A stretch of 64,000 nt of DNA, taken from positions 6,631,200-6,695,199 of the forward strand of contig NC_091228.1 of the NCBI RefSeq assembly GCF_040958095.1, given 5' to 3'. The stretch's first letter is position 1, and every line of letters begins with the position of its first letter. The DNA is from Procambarus clarkii (taxonomy: Eukaryota; Arthropoda; Malacostraca; Decapoda; Cambaridae). The position numbers were made by a program, and so were the translations under genes. This document shows positions 13,301-22,854 of the stretch, one piece after another. The notes under the pieces are model-generated. The model was not told where the DNA came from, did no database searches, and was given only the letters and a program-made list of their open reading frames with translations.

Positions 13301-14505
13301 ATTCATCTGAGAATTTTAAAGGTGGCTAGCCATGCCTTAACTCTACCGTCTTCCAGTAACGAGAGGTTCAATTCCGGCAACTTTTCCTCGCAACTCTCAC
13401 CTGTGGCGTCATTAAGACGTCATAATATTCGTGGCAATAAAGGTTTTAGATCCTAGGAGACATAATTGGATATCCACATCAGAATTTCTCATAACCCGAG
13501 CAACAGAAAACGTGTTATCCGCCAGAAAGACGAATCTGAGCGGGAATCCCGTACCGGAGTTCCCAATTTCCGGTCATGACACAAATCTCGGAAAATATGG
13601 AGACGTCGGAAACGCAAGATGGTTTGTTACCAGCCGTACGAGGCCTCTTGACAGGTCTTAGAAACAAGTAAACAACTTGAGAGTCTCGTCACGTTAGCGT
13701 CAGCGTGACGTTGATAATGTTGAAGTAAACAATGAGTGCCTCGAGTTAAGTCCAAGTCTCACGATTCCCCAAGTAACGGCGAAACTGCGTTTAGTAGACG
13801 CAGTATCCAGGAGCAACGTCGAATCAACGCCACTCTTGGAGATACCAGGTGTCCACTAGGTATCTTGTACTTTTCCCAGTGGGCATAATACCCAAAAGTG
13901 GCGTTAGTTTGACGTTTAATCCAAACGCTATTTCAACGTTGCAATGATTCTACGTCTCGCTACAATAATCACCATCATGAATGAGAGCTGCAGTGAAACA
14001 GCTGACTGTTGTAGACTGACTTATAAGGTCTACAATTGCACAGTCAGGTGTATATAGTTGCTCAAGATTGTCGCGTGAGGACGACAAGGCTATTGGGTCA
14101 GCGGTGGTTAAGCCCTTGCACCTACACCACTTTCCTTTTACCATTATATCTATGTCGTCTAGTTAACCAGGCCTTTCACTCATTAATTGGGACATTCTCT
14201 ACACTTTCTGGACATTAAAATAATTGAGAACCAAAAAATATAAACTTAGGACTATAATAGGCAAAAAAATTGTATCAATTCGTAAGGAAATAAATTAGTT
14301 TGTCTTTACGGCGCAGTAACATGTCGGAGGACCTACGCACGACTGGGGGGGGACAGGTTGTACCCATATCTTGATAATGCTACACTACCACCTAGCCCCT
14401 TCTATCCATCACACGAACGACTAGGAATTGATCAACCTCACGGCTTACCTTCTTTCCATTCACGAAAAACACCAAGGTGCCGCTCGACGCCGCGTTTTCC
14501 CCCAT
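1306..14505 (-). CDS. XDH: Xanthine dehydrogenase, 5' part (partial at left edge)
   Basis: Molybdo-flavoenzyme that oxidises hypoxanthine and xanthine to urate in purine catabolism; cytosolic or peroxisomal by family knowledge. Fourteen exons with GT-AG junctions keep one frame: 14505-14449, 9218-9161, 7883-7781, 6970-6735, 6420-6118, 5860-5754, 5288-5147, 4718-4551, 3949-3873, 2837-2744, 2552-2440, 2090-1920, 1788-1661, 1447-1306 (1899 nt, 633 codons). All eight 2Fe-2S cysteines are visible: C50, C55, C58 and C80 for one cluster; C120, C123, C155 and C157 for the other. The FAD domain shows IIVGNTEAG (about 328-336), [15 protein letters not shown] (about 420-434) and FFTGYR (461-466), the last favouring XDH over aldehyde oxidase. 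The final exon reads through SFFFKFYL to STQLFQ. The start [19 protein letters not shown] is conserved in style. The molybdopterin domains (about 750 aa) must lie left of position 1. The acceptor at 1788 is chosen by family length; an alternative begins four codons earlier. Confidence 0.95.
2920..3868. repeat. CA-rich minisatellite in XDH intron 9
   Basis: Roughly 33 units of ACACACCCCTCACCAGACAC type, 22-30 bp long, varying in CA number. It runs to within about 5 bp of the exon 9 donor (3872). Long frames across it are low-complexity artefacts. Confidence 0.93.
4333..4520 (-). mobile_element. Hairpin element copy 2
   Basis: Lies in XDH intron 8. Inverted arms with a short hinge near 4440. 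Flanks CATCATTCATGGTG (4319-4332) and CATCATTCATGATG (4521-4534) match at 13 of 14 positions. The left arm has the extra tail; the right arm ends GTGTGGTCTGGT. Confidence 0.88.
6118..6420 (-). repeat. XDH: XDH exon 5 with in-frame coding minisatellite in the Fe-S/FAD linker
   Basis: This exon starts with the conserved second cluster motif ([17 protein letters not shown]) and then carries tandem units of an 18-residue peptide, [18 protein letters not shown] with small variations. Spacings between units are 54, 57 and 66 nt, all multiples of three, so the frame survives. The longest unit has six GCT alanine codons in a row, a microsatellite inside the minisatellite. Each unit adds a Cys-Cys pair. 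In known XDHs this stretch is the short variable linker between the iron-sulfur and FAD domains; here the encoded protein is roughly 60-80 residues longer up to the end of the FAD domain. Flanking exons continue normal XDH sequence in phase, so the expansion appears to be translated. Confidence 0.9.
7085..7290 (+). mobile_element. LINE-F 3' end
   Basis: Encodes [20 protein letters not shown] then FKCRYDRAQ and a stop, a LINE ORF2 C-terminus, followed by GAGCCAAAACTCAACCCCCG and CACAACTAGGCGAGTA. XDH intron 3. Confidence 0.78.
7654..7775. repeat. 63-bp direct repeat at XDH exon 3 donor
   Basis: GAGCAGGACCCGTGCTGCAA occurs at 7654 and 7717; the second unit ends next to the exon 3 donor at 7780. 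Confidence 0.85.
8190..8345. repeat. 32-bp minisatellite in XDH intron 2
   Basis: About 4.5 units of TACCCATCCTATGGGTGGCA plus GTGGGCCCGGTA. Confidence 0.92.
9287..9327. repeat. Perfect 18-bp hairpin in XDH intron 1
   Basis: ATGCAGGTATACTTGAGG, a 5-nt loop and the exact complement, about 70 bp from the exon 2 acceptor. Confidence 0.85.
9890..10030 (+). mobile_element. SINE-B fragment
   Basis: GGTTGGGCACCCTTCCTTTC, ATAGGTACCTGGGAGTTGGG and GGGTCAGTAGTTGACC match the SINE-B body. XDH intron 1. Confidence 0.75.
10290..10700 (+). repeat. Variant hairpin element with one arm amplified in tandem
   Basis: A diverged subfamily (AATGAAGAAACGACGACATT ... CTGATATATGGTTTGGACGT) of the hairpin element. 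The right arm is repeated four times at spacings of 90, 90 and 84 bp (TTACAAGACTTGATAGGGGT at 10351, 10441, 10531, 10615), differing in the number of GTC triplets. Because spacings are multiples of three, long frames open on both strands; these are a by-product, not genes. It sits in XDH intron 1. Confidence 0.82.
11213..11530 (-). mobile_element. SINE-C, full: tRNA-like head plus LINE tail
   Basis: On the minus strand: a head with GTGGTGTAGTGGTAAGACAC and GGGTTCGTATCATGG (one head segment is duplicated), a unique body (TAGCCTCTGTTTAACGCAAC), then the tail TGCCCGAAACGCTACGTGTA and a poly-A run. The tail matches the 3' end of the LINE at 37667-39902. Confidence 0.85.
11765..12030 (+). mobile_element. 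LINE-G 3' end
   Basis: Reads [20 protein letters not shown]-type peptide and [20 protein letters not shown], then YMSGIGWL and a stop; the DNA end is GGGCCAATAGGCCTTCTGCA. A typical LINE ORF2 C-terminus. Confidence 0.78.
12031..13144. other. XDH intron 1, no gene seen
   Basis: Contains a dispersed repeat at about 12085-12420 (CAAGACGCATTAATAAATTT; related text at 20545-21030) and otherwise unassigned sequence. 8346-9160 and 9328-9889 in XDH introns likewise show nothing I can name. Confidence 0.5.
13145..13330 (-). mobile_element. LINE-F fragment
   Basis: GACACTGAACAACATTTCTA, TCATTTGTGTACTAAGTTTC and TTCATCTGAGAATTTTAAAG are a diverged relative of 56215-56360. XDH intron 1. Confidence 0.65.
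13735..13960. repeat. Imperfect inverted repeat of unknown class
   Basis: AACGTCGAATCAACGCCACT near 13816 and AGTGGCGTTAGTTTGACGTT near 13895 pair across about 60 bp. Similar ACAACGTT-rich sequence is at 55235-55350. XDH intron 1. Possibly a MITE, but ends are not clear. Confidence 0.45.
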
Positions 14506-14819
14506 GACAAACTGGTAACAATAATCTCCCGAAACTGATGACCAATGAAAGAGGTAAAAAGACGACTAACACAAGCGTGGAGAGGACCAGAGCGAGCGTC
14601 CTCACCCTCTCACGTCTCTCAGACAACTGACCCTCTCCCAATACTCCAGGGTTGCCAGTTCCAAATTACTGAAAGTAGCGAGCTGATGGACTAAAAAGTA
14701 GCGAATTTGTAATAAGAGTAGCGCAATAAATATATATAATCTCATTGATTTTTTGCCGCCAGAGGTAGATAGTTCATTAAGCATCCTCTATTCAACCATT
14801 GAGGGGTAGTTTATTGTGC

Positions 14820-16080
14820 ACCCCATAGTCCGACCAGTTGTGTAAGCAGACCCCGACCAGTTGTGTAAGCAGACCCCGACCAGTTGTGTAACCAGTAAAT
14901 CTAGCATGAACGAACCGAACAAAACCTGTAAAACACAACCATGCACGAACCGAAGCCCGATCATGCACAACCCTTAGCCCGAGTGACACCCCCGGAGCCC
15001 GACCAGTTAAGTAACCGGAGCCCGACCAGTTAAGTAACCAGACCCCGACCAGTTGTGTAACCAAAGCCCCACTGGTTGTGTAACCACAAGCCTAGAATGA
15101 ACGAACCGAACAAACAACAACTGAAGCACAACAATGCAGGTACCGAAGCCCGACCATGCACAACCCGAAGCCCGACCATGCACAACCCGAAGCCCGACCA
15201 TGCACAACCCGAAGCCCAAGTGACACCCCCATAGCCCGACCAGTTGTGTAACTAGACCCCGACCAGTTGTGTGACCGTAAACCTAGCATGAACGAACCGA
15301 ACAAACAACATCTGAAGCACAACCATGCACGAACCGAAGCCCGACCATGCACAACCCTTAGCCCAAGTGACACCCCCGGAGCCCGACCAGTTGTGTAACC
15401 GGAGCCCGACCAGTTGTGTAACCGAAGCCCCACCAGTTGTGTAACCGGACCCCGACCAGTTGTGTAACCGAAGCCCCACCAGTTGTGTAACCGGACCCCG
15501 ACCAGTTGTGTAACTGCAAGCCTAGCATGAACGAACCGAAGCCCGACGAGTTGTGTAACTGGAACCCGACCAGTTGAGTAACTGGAACCTGACCTGTTGA
15601 GTAACTGGAGCCCGACCTGTTGAGTAACTGGAACCCGACCAGTTGAGTAACTGGAACCCGACCAGTTGAGTAACTGGAACCCGACCAGTTTAACTGGAAC
15701 CCGACCAGTTTAACTGGAACCCGACCAGTTTAACTGGAACCCGACCAGTTGCGTAACCAGACCCCGACCAGTTGCGTAACCAGACCCCGACCAGTTGCGT
15801 AACCAGACCCCGACCAGTTGTGTAACCGCAAGCCTAGCATGAACGAACCGACCAAACATCATCTGAAGCACAACTATGCACGAACCGAAGCCCGATCATG
15901 CACAACCCTTAGCCCAAGTGACACCCCCGGAGCCCGACCAGTTAAGTAACCGGAGCCCGACCAGTTATTTAACCGGAGCCCGACCAGTTAGTTAACCGGA
16001 GCCCGACCAGTTGTGTAACCGAAGCCCCACCAGTTGTGTAACCGGACCCCGACCAGTTGTGTAACCTCAAGCCTAGCGAG
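14820..16080. repeat. Large minisatellite upstream of XDH
   Basis: About 1.26 kb of 20-27 bp units centred on CCGACCAGTTGTGTAACC, in a higher-order pattern with GAACGAACCGAACAAACAAC and GAAGCCCGACCATGCACAAC blocks that recur about four times. Starts about 315 bp upstream of the XDH start codon. Degenerate relatives continue to 16440. Confidence 0.9.
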
Positions 16081-16464
16081 TATACATCTTATCCCACCTC
16101 CACCAAGCTCAACAAACAGCCCCAGAGTCCAACCAAACTCCATTCCTAGCTCTGCCAAACAAACACTCCCTTAGCCCTACCTAAAACCCTCCACTTGCCC
16201 TAGAAAGCAACTATGGCGCCATAGCAAACAAAAATTGAGCTCTGTACGAAAAAAGAAACCCGGATTTCTAGCAAACATACAACCATGGACGCCTAGCAAA
16301 CAAACCTGGAGCACTAGAACACAAACAACCCCTGGAGTACAACCATGCACGAATCGGAGCCCGACCACGAACAACTAGAAGCCCAACAAGTCACACCCCC
16401 GGAGCCCGACCAGTTGTGTAATCGCAAGCCTAACAAGCAAATATCTCACCCAACCTCCCACCAA

Positions 16465-17475
16465 TGTGCTAAGTGGGGTGCCACAGCGGTCCATTTTGAG
16501 ACCAACCCTTTTTGTCAAACATCAATGACAGATGAGAATATTACAAACCACATCAAATTTACAGATGACACTAAGATCTATGGTAAACTGGGAAGTGAAA
16601 GCCATATTGAAACCGTACATTGAGTTCTACATGAACTCCACAAATGGTCAGATGACTTTTTAATGTCGATAAATGCAAGACCTTGCATATGGGGCAAAAC
16701 AATCCACGTCACATCTACCAAATTGACAGCACTACCTTTCAATAGGTAGATGAAGAAAAGCACCTTAGAGTTAGAATCCATCATGTGAGGCACAACTACC
16801 AAATCATCAACATTATCTTGGAGTCAGAATCCACCAATCACTGACAGTTGTACAACAAGTGGGAACGGCAGTGAAAAGCAAACCAAACCCTGGGAATAAT
16901 CATGCGTTCCTTTACCTTCAAGGAAAAGAAAGTAGACCTTCAATTGTATAAGTTCCTGGTACGCCCCCACATGAATTATTGCACCCAGGCATGGAGACAT
17001 CTTCAGAAAGACATAGCTGCTCTGGAGCCATGTCTTACCAGAGCTATGGAGTAATGTCTTACGACAAAAATCATACCATAGTCATCTCTCGTATCAGGAA
17101 CGGTTGAGGGCCACAGGGCTAACACCACCACAAACCAGGCATAACAGGGCGGACTTCATAGAAACCTTTAAAATACTAAACAATTTGGAGGATGTCGACC
17201 AAAAACAATGTCTTCTAAAGTTCAGATGTTACGCGAACAAGGAGCAACAGGTTCAAACTCAAGCCAGAATGTTGGACAGGAAACAGATGTTTTTTTTACC
17301 CATAGGGTTGTAAACCCGCGGAACCGCCTACCCGCCGAAGTCGTAAACGCCGAAAGTCTTATGAGTTTTAAAATACAGCTGGAAAAGATTAGGACAAATG
17401 GGGGGCCCTTTGACAAGCCGCCGGATTTCTGTCCTCATCTAGGCCACTAGTGTTAGTGGCCCTCGGGTAAATTCA
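16465..17475 (+). mobile_element. LINE-E 3' part (CR1-like), decayed
   Basis: RT palm motif as FTDDTKIYG (near 16556), a diverged thumb region, then YQERLRATGLTPPQTRHNR and FIETFKILNNLEDVD (about 17092-17200), and the C-terminal end with RLPAEVVNAESLMSFKIQLEK. The tail contains GACAAGCCGCCGGATTTCTG and CACTAGTGTTAGTGGCCCTC. Stops and frame changes are frequent. Confidence 0.82.
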
Positions 17476-18825
17476 GTTCCTGGAGAGGTGTCCCCGCTCC
17501 TTCCTGTTGGGAAATTGTTCATCTATTCCAGTATTTGTACACAGAACTGTTGCTTGTCACTAAACTTAGTTTTAAAACTATTAACGCGCGCTTCCGTGAA
17601 ACGCTGGGACCCACTACGCATAGTTGCGGGGTGCGCGAAAGTGTTAACTTGATGAAATAATATTACCTAATACGCGAGAATAATTCTGAATACGCAGCAT
17701 GATAAAATTGACGAACGCGGGTCGGGCGGCGGCGCAGGCGAGCCTGGCCTGAGGACAGGCAACTGTGAATGCTTCACCCGCCACATACTTCAAGTGCAAA
17801 TAATTACCAACAGAACCTAAATACCGAACCTACTATACGCCTAATTAAACAGAATATAAAATTAATTTATACGCGATAAAAACTATTTTTAATACACAGT
17901 ACGTGAAAGTCGATAATAAATGACTTAATAAAAATAAATCCTTAACTGTAGCCTCTGTTTAACGCAACAGTAAAATGTGTACTTGGTTGTAACAACGATT
18001 CTTCGCGGCAGGGGATCGTATTCCAGGGACCTGCCCGAAACGCTACGCGTACTAGTGGCTCTACAAGAATGTAACAATTCTTGTATATATCTAAAAAAAA
18101 AAAAAAGCGTCTTGGGAAGGGGGGGGGCTAGACTGCCGCGTTAACGAGCCTAGCCTGACGACGGGGTGGTTTAACACTATGGGGAAGTGCATTCTACATA
18201 ATATCCTACCCATATAATGTTGGCAAATCAAGATCCTCAAAATCTTCCACAATATCCGAGAGAGGGACAGACTATTTAGCATTAGTGTAATACAAACTTT
18301 TGAATACTACAGAACCCCGATGAAAAAAAAAATACGGAATGACCCTCGAAGACATTACAAAAATTTCAATGTTATAATAGCGAACAAATGTATAATGCAT
18401 TAAGCATTGTAGGTGGAGGTAGACTATATATTCATGTGTACCTCCCAACTGCTCAGATAGCAAAAAAAAAAAAAAGTATCAGCCTTACCTACACGGGAGC
18501 GACATACTCACGCCGCCGCTGCTTCCTGACGACTGACCGGGTCGCCGTCAGTGACCCCGTAGCGTCCAACCGACCCAGAGACCCCCTGCCTAAAATTATT
18601 TGAACGCCATATTGAAATTCCAAGCGTATATAGCGTCAAGATTGTGTAAATTAATATTTATATGCATTATAGGCCTTTCTAAAGTAATTTATAGATTTGA
18701 ATATCATATATTGTTTAACAAACGAATTATTTAGGTTAATATTTTAATTATGCCAGATACAAGTCTCAGCGCACACAGGAAGATTCGTTATCGGATTTTT
18801 TATATTTTTTTATTTAAGAACTCTT
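17476..18825. other. Intergenic, repeats only
   Basis: Apart from SINE-C at 17943-18106 I see AT-rich, unassigned sequence; no exon with family resemblance on either strand. The same holds for 19916-20280. Confidence 0.5.
17943..18106 (+). mobile_element. SINE-C, body and tail
   Basis: CCTTAACTGTAGCCTCTGTT and GACCTGCCCGAAACGCTACG followed by CAATTCTTGTATATATC and poly-A. Head missing. Same body as 11213-11530. Confidence 0.85.
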
Positions 18826-19075
18826 TTTATATAAAAAAAAAGAGTTCTTAAATTCTTGTAAAGCCACTAGCATGCATAGTGTTTCAGGCAGGTCCTTAAT
18901 ATTAATATTTTTCCCCGGAAAACGACCCGGCTAATCGTTTAACAACCAATTCTCTGCCGGGTAAACAGTTAAGGATTGTCGGCCGGTCAAGCCTTCCCGG
19001 CCGGCAGGTCACAGCGCTGGCGAAGAGCCTGTCGCATGCTTACCACTGCGCCACAGAGACTGCTCCGTGGCGTAG
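18826..19075 (-). mobile_element. SINE-C variant
   Basis: Poly-T start, TTCTTGTAAAGCCACTAGCA (LINE tail complement), a different body, and a tRNA-like head (CGCTGGCGAAGAGCC, TTACCACTGCGCCACAGAG). Diverged copy. Confidence 0.7.
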
Positions 19076-19119
19076 TGGAATTTTGAATTCCAGGATTATT
19101 TAATTAGCTAAGATTTACC

Positions 19120-19900
19120 TGAATTTACCAGAGGGGTCGCTATCTCTCAGTGAGGATAGGAAGCTGGCGGCTTGTCAAAAGTCCCCTATATCTGGCCGAA
19201 ACGCTGCGCGTACTAGTGGCTTTATAAGAATGTAAATACCACGCTATGTATCCTCACAAACCCAATGTACCTTCTTGTATATAAATAAATAAATAATATT
19301 TGCCCTGGTGATTTTATCGAGCAATGTTTAATCATTTACGGCTTCGTCGGGTAGGTGGTTCCATGGTTTCCCTGAATTTACTCGAGGGCGGCCCTCGGGC
19401 AAATTCAGGCATCTCTCTCTAGTGGTGGCGACGAGGACAGGAAGGTTGTCGATCTGGCTTGTCGAAGGCCCCTCCCATTTGTTTTGGGGATTTTATCAAG
19501 CAATGTTTTGGTATTTACGACATCGGCGGGTATGCGTTTCCACAACGTTATAATTCTATGGGTGAAAACTAATATTTTCCATTCTTCAGTGTGACTTGTT
19601 GAGCTCGAAGCCATTGCTCCTTATTCGTCTTACATCTAGCCTTTTGAAGAAGTGTCCTGGGTTAATATCTTCCAAATTGTTCAGTAATTTAAAAGTTTTG
19701 CTGAGAGCATCCCTGTCATGTCTGGTCCCTGTGGCCCTCAACCGTTCCCGGTATGAAAGTTGACTTAGTTCGGAAAAGATTTTAGTCGCCCGGTGTTGAA
19801 CTTTCTCCAAATCAGATATGTGTCTTTCTGAAGCGTTGGAGCGGAAAGAGTGTCTTGGTTGATTGATGAAGATTAGGCCACCCAAGAGGTGGCACGGGCA
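19120..19900 (-). mobile_element. LINE-E 3' fragments
   Basis: Minus-strand frame with YRERLRATGTRHDRDALSKT, FKLLNNLEDINPGHFFKR and RIPADVVNTKTLLDKI (19405-19885), close to the 16.5-kb element. A short LINE-E tail is also at 19120-19190. A LINE tail fragment (19188-19308, plus) lies between them. Confidence 0.82.
19188..19308 (+). mobile_element. LINE tail fragment
   Basis: GGCCGAAACGCTGCGCGTAC through CAAACCCAATGTACCTTCTT and (AAATA)n. Same tail as the LINE at 37667-39902. Confidence 0.8.
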
Positions 19901-20279
19901 TGAATAGCCCGTAAGTGGAAGATTTTTTTTGGAGTGAATGTGATCTTTGGTCGTGAAAGGATATACTTGCGTGTTGTGCTCGCATTTAAATCGTCAGTCT
20001 GTGGCTGCTATCGCGGGGGTCTATGTTTGTGTTCCATCTGACTATAAACAATCATCATTGAGTTTCGTAATACATTAATAGCCCAAATTAGCACATCTTG
20101 CTTTTAAATTAGCCCAAATTAGCACATCTTGCTTTTAAATTAGCCCAAAAAGTAGCAAGTAGCGAAATTAAACATTTGGGAGCGCGGGGCTCTCAAAAGT
20201 AGCCCAATTCGCTACTTATAGCCCAATCTGGCAGCGCTACATTGGCTGGGACACACTCCATCGCTCACTCGGAGCAAGT

Positions 20280-20440
20280 ACATGGTTACATAGGTGCCCA
20301 GGTGTATACATTGGTACCCAGGTGTATACACAGGCACCCGGGTGTTAGGCCGCCCACAACAGCTGCCTAAAACCCGGGTACCTATTTGCTGCTAGGTGAA
20401 CCAACTTGTAGCCACTGCCCCCCTCTCCTCCCCCCCCCAA
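20280..20440 (-). mobile_element. SINE-B-like fragment with tandem start
   Basis: Starts with a small tandem run (CCCAGGTGTATACA type), then GGGTACCTATTTGCTGCTAG and GTGAACCAACTTGTAGCC, the complement of the SINE body. Confidence 0.55.
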
Positions 20441-20700
20441 TGTATTGTGAGGCGATAAGGTGAACTATAATTTGTAACTATTAATATCTAAGATACATTT
20501 TTTTATCATTTATTTTTACTACATTCTTTAAATACATCTCCCCACCCCCCCTTTCCAAGGACGCAATGTTAAATTTTAACGTATTGTGTATTAAGAATAC
20601 GTTTGTTTTCATTTATATATTAACGTTCTATGTATAGTTAGGCATAGGTTAAGTTCGATTTTTAGGTTCTGTTGTCGATTATTTTGTGTGTGAAGTACAT

Positions 20701-20946
20701 CTTGAGGTTATCTTGAGATGATTTCGGGGCTTTAGTGTCCCCGCGGCCCGGTCCTCGACCAGGCCTCCACCCCCAGGAAGCAGCCCGTGACAGCTGACTA
20801 ACACCCAGGTACCTATTTACTGCTAGGTAACAGGGGCATAGGGTGAAAGAAACTTTGCTCATTGTTTCTCGCCGGCGCCTGGGATCGAACCCAGGACCAC
20901 AGGATCACAAGTCCAGTGTGCTGTCCGCTCGGCCGACCGGCTCCCT
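20701..20946 (-). mobile_element. SINE-A copy 2
   Basis: Full copy in reverse orientation: AAGATAACC-type tail at 20701, tRNA-like head ending near 20946. Five-base TACAT occurs on both sides, a possible short target duplication. Confidence 0.9.
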
Positions 20947-21205
20947 CCTACATGGGTGAAGCCTTTATCAACCCGGCCTCAGATCAAGTCCATTCCATCC
21001 AGCGGTCGACCCTAAAGATGTATTCATCAATGTTAACATGTTATTCATTCAAAATAGTGATCTTCTCAAATATAAATTAATATTATAATATAGCAGCATA
21101 TATAGGCATATTTAGGGACAATTTTGTTGTTACTCGTCTGCGTTTCTCTCACTCCAGTGAGAGAATATTTTTCTCTCACTACAGTGAGAGAGAAGTATTC
21201 ATAAG

Positions 21206-21380
21206 CAGGCGATGAGTCACAATAACGTGGCTGAAGTATGTTGACCAGACCACACACTAGAAATTGAAGGAACGACGACGTTTCGGTCCGTCCTGGACCA
21301 TTCTCAAGTCGATTGGGAATGGTCCAGGACGGACCGAAACGTCGTCGTTCCTTCAATTTCTAGTGTGTGGTCTGGTCAAC
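21206..21380 (-). mobile_element. Hairpin element copy 3
   Basis: Arms are identical over about 64 bp, including the private variant AAATTGAAGGAACG on both sides. Flanks AAGTATTCATAAG (21193-21205) and AAGTGTTCATAAG (21381-21393) match at 12 of 13. The left arm has the extra tail (CAGGCGATGAGTCACAATAA). Confidence 0.92.
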
Positions 21381-22009
21381 AAGTGTTCATAAGCCTGAGA
21401 GACAAGAGCAGTGACACAGAAGTCTGTTTAAGGCTTGTCTAATCACACATTGTTGCTGCTTAAGATAAGATTACGTGATGACCTGGTGATCGTGCCTCAC
21501 AAGTATTCAAAAAGGGAGCCAACAGCAGCTGAGAACTATGCTGAGAGAGAAGTGGTAGATGACTATACCAAAGGATTAATTGATTGATTAAGATTAAGCC
21601 ACCCAAAAGGTGGCACGGGCATGAATAGCCCGTAAATGGTGGCCCTTTGGAGCCATTACCAGTATCAAGAGCTGATACTGGAGATCTGTGGAGGTGCGAC
21701 TGCACCCTACGAAGATTGTTGTTGTTGTTGTTAAGAGATTCAGCTACTCGGAACAAGTTCCAAGTAGCACGGGCTATGGTGAGCCCGTAACTTACCTGGC
21801 ACAGGAGCGGGGCAAGTAGCATGGGCTATGGTGAGCCCGTAGTGGACTTACCTGGCACAGGAGCGGTGTTGTCCCCTACGGAGAGGTCCTGACCTCTGAT
21901 GTACCAGAGGAGTGATTGATTGATGAAGATTAAACCACCCAAGAGGTGGCACGGGCATGAATAACCCGTAATCTAGAGGACTGTTGCTGTTGTTGTTTTA
22001 TATTCAGCT

Positions 22010-22130
22010 CATCCAAGTGGTCGGGCACCATTCCTTCCCCCCCCCCCCCGTCCTATCCCAAATCCTTATCCTGACTCCAAGTGCTATCAAGTCGTAATGG
22101 CTTGGTGTTTTCCCCTAATAATTAAAATAA
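22010..22130 (+). mobile_element. SINE-D fragment
   Basis: AAGTGGTCGGGCACCATTCC, CCAAATCCTTATCCTGACTC and GTGCTATCAAGTCGTAATGG; head missing. Confidence 0.75.
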
Positions 22131-22261
22131 AATTAACTACATTTAGATTCAGCTACTTGGAACAAAACGTTCCAAGCAGCACGGGCTATGGAGAGCCCGT
22201 TGTGGACTTACCTTTCACAGAAGATGTGCTGTAAGAGAGGGCCTGAAGACGTGAGAGTACA

Positions 22262-22400
22262 TACTATCGGTGTATTTACATTCTTGTACAGCCACAAGCA
22301 CACATATAGTGTTTTCAGCAGAATCCATTAACCCCCGATTGTTATTTTTAGCGTGACGACCCATGTAAACAAGTCTTGTTGTCGACCTACTTGCGATTCT
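22262..22400 (-). mobile_element. LINE/SINE tail fragment, diverged
   Basis: TACATTCTTGTACAGCCACA and AGTGTTTTCAGCAGAATCC are a diverged complement of the same tail. Confidence 0.6.
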
Positions 22401-22440
22401 GGCGCATTTTGTTGGCCCCACAAAGCAGGGCACCGCTCCA

Positions 22441-22850
22441 GTGTCAGGTAAGTCCACTACGGGCTCACCATAGCCCGTGCTACTTGCCCCGCTCCTGTGC
22501 CAGGTAAGTTACGGGCTCACCATAGCCCGGGCTACTTGCCCCGCTCCTGTGCCAGGTAAGTCCACTACGGGCTCACCATAGCCCGTGCTACTTGCCCCGC
22601 TCCTGTGCCAGGTAAGTCACGGGCTCACCATAGCCCGTGCTACTTGTCCCGCTCCTGTGCCAGGTAAGTCCACTACGGGCTCACCATAGCCCGTGCTACT
22701 TGCCCCGCTCCTGTGCCAGGTAAGTCCACTACGGGCTCACCATAGCCCGTGCTACTTGCCCCGCTCCTGTGCTAGGTAAGTTACGGGCTCACCATAGCCC
22801 GTGCTACTTGGAACTTGTTCCGAATAGCTGAATCTATAACAACAACAACA
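22441..22850 (+). repeat. Array of about seven 56-61 bp units with hairpin and donor-like motif
   Basis: Each unit has the hairpin ACGGGCTCACCATAGCCCGT and TGCCAGGTAAGTCCAC, which includes CAG|GTAAGT, a perfect match to the 5' splice site consensus. The array ends in a retroposon-like tail (GAATAGCTGAATCTATAAC then AAC repeats). Related single units lie at 21730-21905 and 22140-22215 on the other strand, together with a related element (GCCACCCAAGAGGTGGCACG; 19845-19915, 21570-21645, 21905-21980). Confidence 0.85.
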
Positions 22851-22854
22851 TGTT

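Noticed and set aside
1306-14505. Aldehyde oxidase instead of XDH
   Set aside because: FFTGYR and the overall match to XDH in linker-flanking and FAD segments favour XDH; the decisive molybdenum-domain residues are outside the window.
12085-21030. SINE-A insertion splitting one copy of the dispersed repeat at 20.6-21.0 kb
   Set aside because: Comparison with the 12.1-12.4 kb copy gives inconsistent orientation of the two halves, so a simple insertion history is not supported.
22441-22850. CRISPR-like array
   Set aside because: Units are direct tandem repeats without unique spacers, in a eukaryotic genome.
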